This document shows, piece by piece, positions 58,922 to 64,000 of a stretch of 64,000 nucleotides of DNA. Numbering within the stretch: the stretch's first letter is position 1; each line of letters starts with the position of its first letter. The DNA lies in contig CM028384.1 in NCBI GenBank assembly GCA_013146195.2, positions 72,577,990 to 72,641,989 of the forward strand, given 5' to 3'. Source of the stretch: Codonopsis lanceolata. Lineage: Eukaryota > Streptophyta > Magnoliopsida > Asterales > Campanulaceae. The notes beneath the pieces are model-generated. The model worked only from the letters and a program-made list of their open reading frames with translations. It had not been told where the DNA came from and did not search any database. The position numbers and the translations under genes are program-made.

Positions 58922-60750
58922 TAATTATCAAGTTAAACTCATGATGTGTCTTGCCCAAAACTGGGCACGAGCAAAGCAAAAATATTATCTAATTTATTTT
59001 TACACTGCGATACAATAGCATAAAAAATTAGTTTACGTCTTCCATGTTTTTTTTTCAATCTCCTCCGTCGTAAGCCTTCTTCTTCCTCATCCTTCTCTAC
59101 TTTCATCCTAACTGAAAAATCATTCAACACAACACATATCCATTATACTTTCGTATTTCATGAATAAAAAAACTCGTTTACCTTTCGGGGGCGTTGCCCA
59201 CAAATCCCCACAAAAAGGACGTTGTCCCCTTTCAATACCCGTTTCGTTACACATAATCACGATTTTCAAATCTAAAGTGTGTTACCGAAATTGTTGAAGA
59301 AGACGATGATATTTTTAGAACAATATTTTGAAAAGTGGTATTTTATAATTGAAAAAAAAAACGATAGACTTTTGGGTTTAAAAAGTTAAAAAAAGAGATC
59401 AACCAGAATTTTCTCCTAATAATTTAATTAAATATATTTTCTTAAACTGGGTCCAAAACCACCTAGACCATAATTCAGGACGGGAGTAATCTATATATAT
59501 ATAAAGGCAGATGCATGTATAAAAGGAAATATCAAAAACTTTCCAAACATAGAATGTTCTCCATTTATTAATATAGGTACAACTTTGCATGCTATCGAAA
59601 AAAAATTAAATGTATCATTACTTCACACTAATCCATATAAAATGGGACAATTATCTTGTGAACATCATTCAAATTTCAAAAGTCTATTGTACATGAAATA
59701 TATATTGTATTCATTTGCCCAATATATATGGTTTAGTTTTTGCATTTTACTTCAAAAAAAATCTTCCTTCCCTGTTAAAATACCTTGACTTAGTGTTTAC
59801 CCAGATCTTTTAAAAAATAAATTAAATCGATCTAGAAAGTTAGGATCTATATTTATAATTTTATTTTCTTAAAAATAAAGTTATGTATTTCTCATGGATT
59901 ACATATCTAAAAATTTTGGATATCGTATGTGCTTTAAGTAAGTACGAAAAATTAGAAGATGTAAAAATAAATTAACAAAATCGAAATAATTTTTCAATAT
60001 ATAATTTAGGAAAATTCAAAGTCTAAAATTGACAAGCTCAAATTATCCAGATCTATGAAAAAAAAAATTGAAACAGAACTAATTAAAATGTTAAGTCCTA
60101 TATTTTTAGATTTATTTTCTTTGAATTCGTGTCAACTCCGGTGATTGATATCCATCAACAAGAGAAGGAGGGGCATTTTAGAAAGGAAAAAAAAGACTTA
60201 TGCGGTTGGATAAAAAATAGTGCAGTTTATAATTTTCAAATAAAGAAAAGTGGATTATTCGTTTATTCTTAATTGTATCATTTTTTCAAAGTATGACTTT
60301 TAAACAAGGACTTTTAGAACATTTTAACATGGTATTTAATGATTTAATATTATTGCATTTTTTATTAGATGATATTTAATCGGCAAATATATACTTCTTC
60401 AACCATATTATTTCCATCAAAATTATTGAAATGAAATCTTCATCCGTTTTTAAATTATCGTCATCATTTCTTTTGGGACGGATGTAGTAATGTTAAAGTT
60501 TGAATTATTTTATCCATGTCAAAATCATAGTGTGACTGAATGATCATTTTGGTGTTTGCTTTTTTTTTTATATTTTCAATTGAATAACCATATATAACAT
60601 TATGTTGTAGAAAATGATTAATTTTCAAATTCTTTAATGACTAATCTTATTGTTATATATTTTTAGTTAAGCAGTGTCTCATAATTTATTATTTTAATTT
60701 TGTATGTATAATTTAGTTGAAAATATATATCAGACGGAGTAAGTTTTCTT
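58922..60750. other. AT-rich intergenic DNA with repeat relics
   Basis: About 60120-60250 is the inverted partner of 11290-11430. 59280-59410 (GAAAAGTGGTATTTTATAAT ... AAAAAGAGATCAACC) vaguely resembles the right end of the long-TIR family. No gene. Confidence 0.4.
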
Positions 60751-60909
60751 AAAATTCATAGTCAAAATAAATTGGGAGACCTATTATTTTCGTTTAACTG
60801 GCCTATGTACCCCTCCCCAATCCCCATAAACCAAAAATCAATTATGAAAGTCACTCCCAAACCTACAGTACCGCTCTTCTTACCTCGGAGAACTCGCCTT
60901 CGAACATAG
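60751..60909 (+). pseudogene. truncated third CXE18-like copy: promoter and first codons
   Basis: 60751-60843 aligns with the promoter and leader of the gene at 51986 (AAATAAATTGGGA.ACCTA, TTTCGTTTAA.TGGCCTAT). From ATG 60844 it reads MKVTPKPTVPLFLPRRTRL, as in the first 19 codons of that gene. Similarity stops abruptly after CGCCTT (60900) and a TAG follows at 60907. The rest of the gene is absent from the window. Confidence 0.85.
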
Positions 60910-61740
60910 ACAACAAAAGATCAGCTTTGATTCGTATTTAATATTTAACTTATTAAAAATAAATATAAAAATCTATTTGATACCTAATAATATTTCATAA
61001 ATTATCCAAACAAAAAATTCATATATCAGCTTAATACAAACGTCAATAATATTTCATATCTTACCATCTTTATATTCAATAACTTCAAAATTTTAAAAAA
61101 ATTATTTGGTGTTTAAATAAATCAAACTAAGTCTCTATTTATAGATAAAAATATATACTTCTTAAAAATATACATATATATATATATATATTTTTCTGTA
61201 TAGCAAAAATGCTGAAAATAAAAAAAGAATAGAAAAAAATTGGCATGGAAAGAGAGCCAACTGAGATGGATGGAAAACAATTTTTCTACTTTTTAAGAAA
61301 ACATAGGTAGCTTTTTGAGACTACCAATAAATATCTAAATAAATATTTTGAAAGATTCTTTGTTAACGAGTGAGATGGTCTAAGAATTGAACTCACTGTG
61401 AATTGAAGTCAAGTAGCAAGTGGGGGTACCAAAAATGGAAACGTAAACCAAGCGTTATGAGATGGGACCATTGACGGTCAACTTCAGTTATGTTGGCTTT
61501 TTGCAATTACCCCATACATATGGATATCGGTCCACATCCCATGCACATGCACAGAAAGAAGATAAGAGCATCCCAAAGTTATACCACATTCGTTTAAAAG
61601 TTTAATTACTAATTAATCCTTTTATAAAAAGGAGTTACAATTAACCAAAAACTCTAATTACTAATTAATCCTTATCTTTTTATAAAAAGGAGTTTCAATT
61701 AATAATAATTATCCTCCTATAAATATATGTCAAAACCTAG
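60910..61740. other. AT-rich intergenic DNA, nothing recognised
   Basis: Contains a (TA)n tract at about 61171-61190 and a short direct repeat (CTAATTACTAATTAATCCTT, near 61600 and 61650). No gene. Confidence 0.5.
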
Positions 61741-62220
61741 TGATTTTTTTCAATTTTTTAAAACAACCTAGCGATTTTTTTTTTAAGCTGGCAATTTTTT
61801 TCAAAAAAACTTTAAAAAGGTGGCGATTTTTTTTCATTTTTTTTAAAGCTAGCGATTGTTTTTCAATTTTTTTAAAAAAAGTGGCGATTTTTTTCAAATT
61901 TTTTTTAAAAAGGTGGCGATTTTTTTTCAAATTCTTTTTTAAAGCTAGCGATTTTTTTTCAATTTTTTTTAAAAGTGGCGATTTTTTTCAAATTTTTTTT
62001 AAAAAGGTGGCGATTTTTTTTCAATTTTTTTTAAAGCTAGCGATTTTTTTTCAATTTTTTTTTAAAAAAGTGGCGATTTTTTTCAAAATTTTTTAAAGTG
62101 GCTACTTTTTTCATTTTTTTAAAAAAATCCTGGCGATTTTGTATTTTTATTTTTTAAAAAAAAAGTGGCGATTTTTTTTTAAATGTGGCAATTTTTAATT
62201 TTTTTTAAAACTAGTGTGGA
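61741..62220 (+). repeat. T-rich minisatellite with GGCGAT words
   Basis: About 15 degenerate units of 28-40 bp: GTGGCGATTTTTTTCAAATT or GCTAGCGATTTTTTTTCAAT followed by TTTTTTTAAAA. GTGG and GCTA variants partly alternate. The long frames on both strands here are low-complexity artefacts. Confidence 0.85.
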
Positions 62221-63319
62221 ATGAGGATTTTGTCGAGTTATCTTGGAGATAGATGCCAAGGATGTCTGTGACTGCATTGAAGGGGACGAGATAAAGAAAT
62301 GGAGAAGGGAGCTTCGGGATCAGTGACCACTTCGTTTTCAATTTGATGACTTTGGCCTTTGGGCTGAAGAGAGAAGTTTTTAGATATTAATGTGAAGACC
62401 AAACAGTTGTGTGAATAATATAAGAGGCTCAATATCAGCTTTGCAATATGGGGAAAGAGAAAAAAGAGTTCATAAGGAGGAGGGTTGCGGCAGGTGTGTG
62501 TGTGGGAGGGGGGATGGTGGTGATGCAACACATTGGGTAATGAAAGATATTGATCGTAAGATTTTTTCAATTTAAAGTTTTTTTTAATGAAATGAGGGTA
62601 GTTTGATAAACAAAGTTATTTTAAAGTTTAATATTTTTCTTTTAAAATAGAAGGATTACAGTTTGGTAATTTAATCTTTAAAGTTATGTTATATTTAGGG
62701 TTTTTCGGTGTAACATTTAGGAGTTCTGTTTCTTAATTAGATTTCACTGTTATTTACATATTTTTATTTTCTTACCCATTTAAGAATATATCTTCTTATT
62801 ATATAATTTTTTACACAATTTGTTACACAAAAAATATTAAATTTAACATCATCTAATAAAAACAAAATCTCCATCTCCCCACACACACCGGAGAAAGTGG
62901 GCTACTGTCCCCCCACTCTCTCTTCTTCCCACATGTTCTTAATTAGGAAGCCCAAACACTCCCTCTCATCTAATTGGACCAAAAAAATTCTTATGTGACC
63001 ACTAAACACAATTTTCTAAGCATTAAAAAATTGACAAAGCCAACAATAAGGATACTCTAAGATAGGTTGAGTGAAATTTTCTTCATTTGGTCATAAGGAT
63101 TTGACGTCGAAGAGTCAGGAGACTCACACTCACATAATGCTTGGTAGGAAATGGAGAGGTTCTTCCCCCATTTATATGACCGTGACAATTAGGTGGATCG
63201 GTTGATACCGGTTAAATCTAAATCTCAAATGGATTTAAATGGGTTGAATTAGAATGTGTCCAATTTTTTTCTCAATAAATCATCTATTATATAAGATCAG
63301 TCGTTAGAATTTATTTTTA
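62221..63319. other. intergenic DNA, no gene recognised
   Basis: A 110-codon minus frame (62238-62570) has no family resemblance. The remainder is AT-rich. Confidence 0.4.
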
Positions 63320-64000
63320 CCAAACACATAATTTTACGGATCTATAACCGTTTTGTAATTTTGTATCTATAACCGTTTCTATTTTACAGTGTTAGACTTT
63401 TTTTTTTTTTAATGGTTTTACAGTTTTACTGTTATTGTTTTACAGTTAATTAATTTTCACATTATCTGCTTCATTTACTATTATTGTTTTACCGTTATTG
63501 TTTTATAGTTAATTAATCCCTCCGTTAAGGACAAAGAGACCTTGTTTGAAAGTCAATTTTTGTAAAAAAAAAATAATACTTTTAGTAGTTTATTAATAAT
63601 AAAATGATACTTACGGTTTTACAAATATTTAGTTGTAGTTTCTTAATTGATTGCTATCGTAATCAAGTGAATCTCAATTTAATTTATGTCTAAGTTTGGA
63701 ATATTTGTATTTTAATTTTTTTCTTTTTAATTGTTATCATACTTAACTTATTCAATTAAAAAAAATTTCGATCCGTAATTTCGTATACAAATAAAAAAAA
63801 TCAAAAAAAATCGTAAGTTTTGTAATTTGAATTTTTTTTTCTTTTTAACTATTATCACAATTAACTTAATCCAGTAGCCGCCTTGCAGATAAAATTTTCT
63901 TTTCATATTTTTACAGTAGTTACAATTAAAATATTTATTTATTGGTTTTTTTATGAAATAAATATCAAAGTAAAATGTTTTATTTTGTTACGTATTTAGG
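63320..64000. repeat. AT-rich dispersed repeat (copy 2 of 5590-6490)
   Basis: 63505-63675 aligns with 6005-6175, and flanks share TTACAGTTTTACTG and GATCCGTAATTTCGTATACA. It runs to the window edge. Confidence 0.6.

Noticed and set aside
61740..62096. 118-codon plus and 66-codon minus frames
   Set aside because: Phe/Lys-only translations of a T-rich minisatellite.

Overview
This window looks like nuclear DNA of a flowering plant, most likely a eudicot. The genes have GT-AG introns, the encoded proteins match plant-only families, and most of the sequence is AT-rich intergenic DNA packed with plant transposon types (Ty1/copia, Ty3/gypsy of the Tat type, hAT-, Mutator-, PIF/Harbinger- and Stowaway-like elements, and one CACTA end). 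A run of exactly 100 N (4769-4868) marks an unsized scaffold gap. I could not settle the species or order.

Real genes. (1) 1-615, minus: first coding exon of AUGMIN SUBUNIT 8 (QWRF family), cut by the window edge, with a putative leader exon and promoter at 2220-2611. (2) 25534-32405, minus: a 13-exon gene for a plastid FAD-dependent oxidoreductase like Arabidopsis PDE327 (At4g30720). All splice sites fit, but two exons are each one base short, both next to G-runs. (3) 35682-37049, plus: two-exon carboxylesterase of the CXE18 type. (4) 51986-54782, plus: a CXE18-like paralogue whose intron has a GC donor and is enlarged by a transposon. (5) 60751-60909: a broken third copy, promoter plus about 19 codons. 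From memory, the Arabidopsis homologues of genes 1 and 2 are direct neighbours (At4g30710 and At4g30720), so about 23 kb of transposon-rich DNA appears to have grown between an ancestral gene pair.

Transposon layout. 2.9-3.8 kb: two copies of a palindromic MITE with 9-bp target duplications next to a hAT-type MITE. 7.2-10.8 kb: a hAT-like repeat with a tRNA-like core, split by a young 2172-bp non-autonomous LTR retrotransposon (7426-9597). 12.36-15.0 kb: a triple nest, an element with long inverted ends containing a hAT-like element containing a solo LTR. 16.4-17.8 kb: a PIF/Harbinger-like element carrying a GT47/exostosin gene piece. 17.9-22.15 kb: a decayed copia element. 27.47-28.72 kb, inside an intron of gene 2: a long-TIR element carrying a PIN auxin-transporter piece. 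38.6-43.9 kb: a decayed Tat-type gypsy element holding another solo LTR and cut by a CACTA end. 47.6-48.5 kb: a second solo LTR of the 13-14 kb family. 49.6-50.2 kb: a DUF716 pseudogene. 52.7-54.2 kb: a large element in the CXE18-like intron with a foldback and a 41-bp minisatellite. 54.9-55.9 kb: the second copy of the tRNA-core repeat. The remainder is AT-rich DNA with MITEs and simple repeats.

No operons, CRISPR arrays or intact RNA genes were seen. The most unusual material is the capture and nesting of gene pieces by non-autonomous elements, including inside the introns of otherwise conserved genes.
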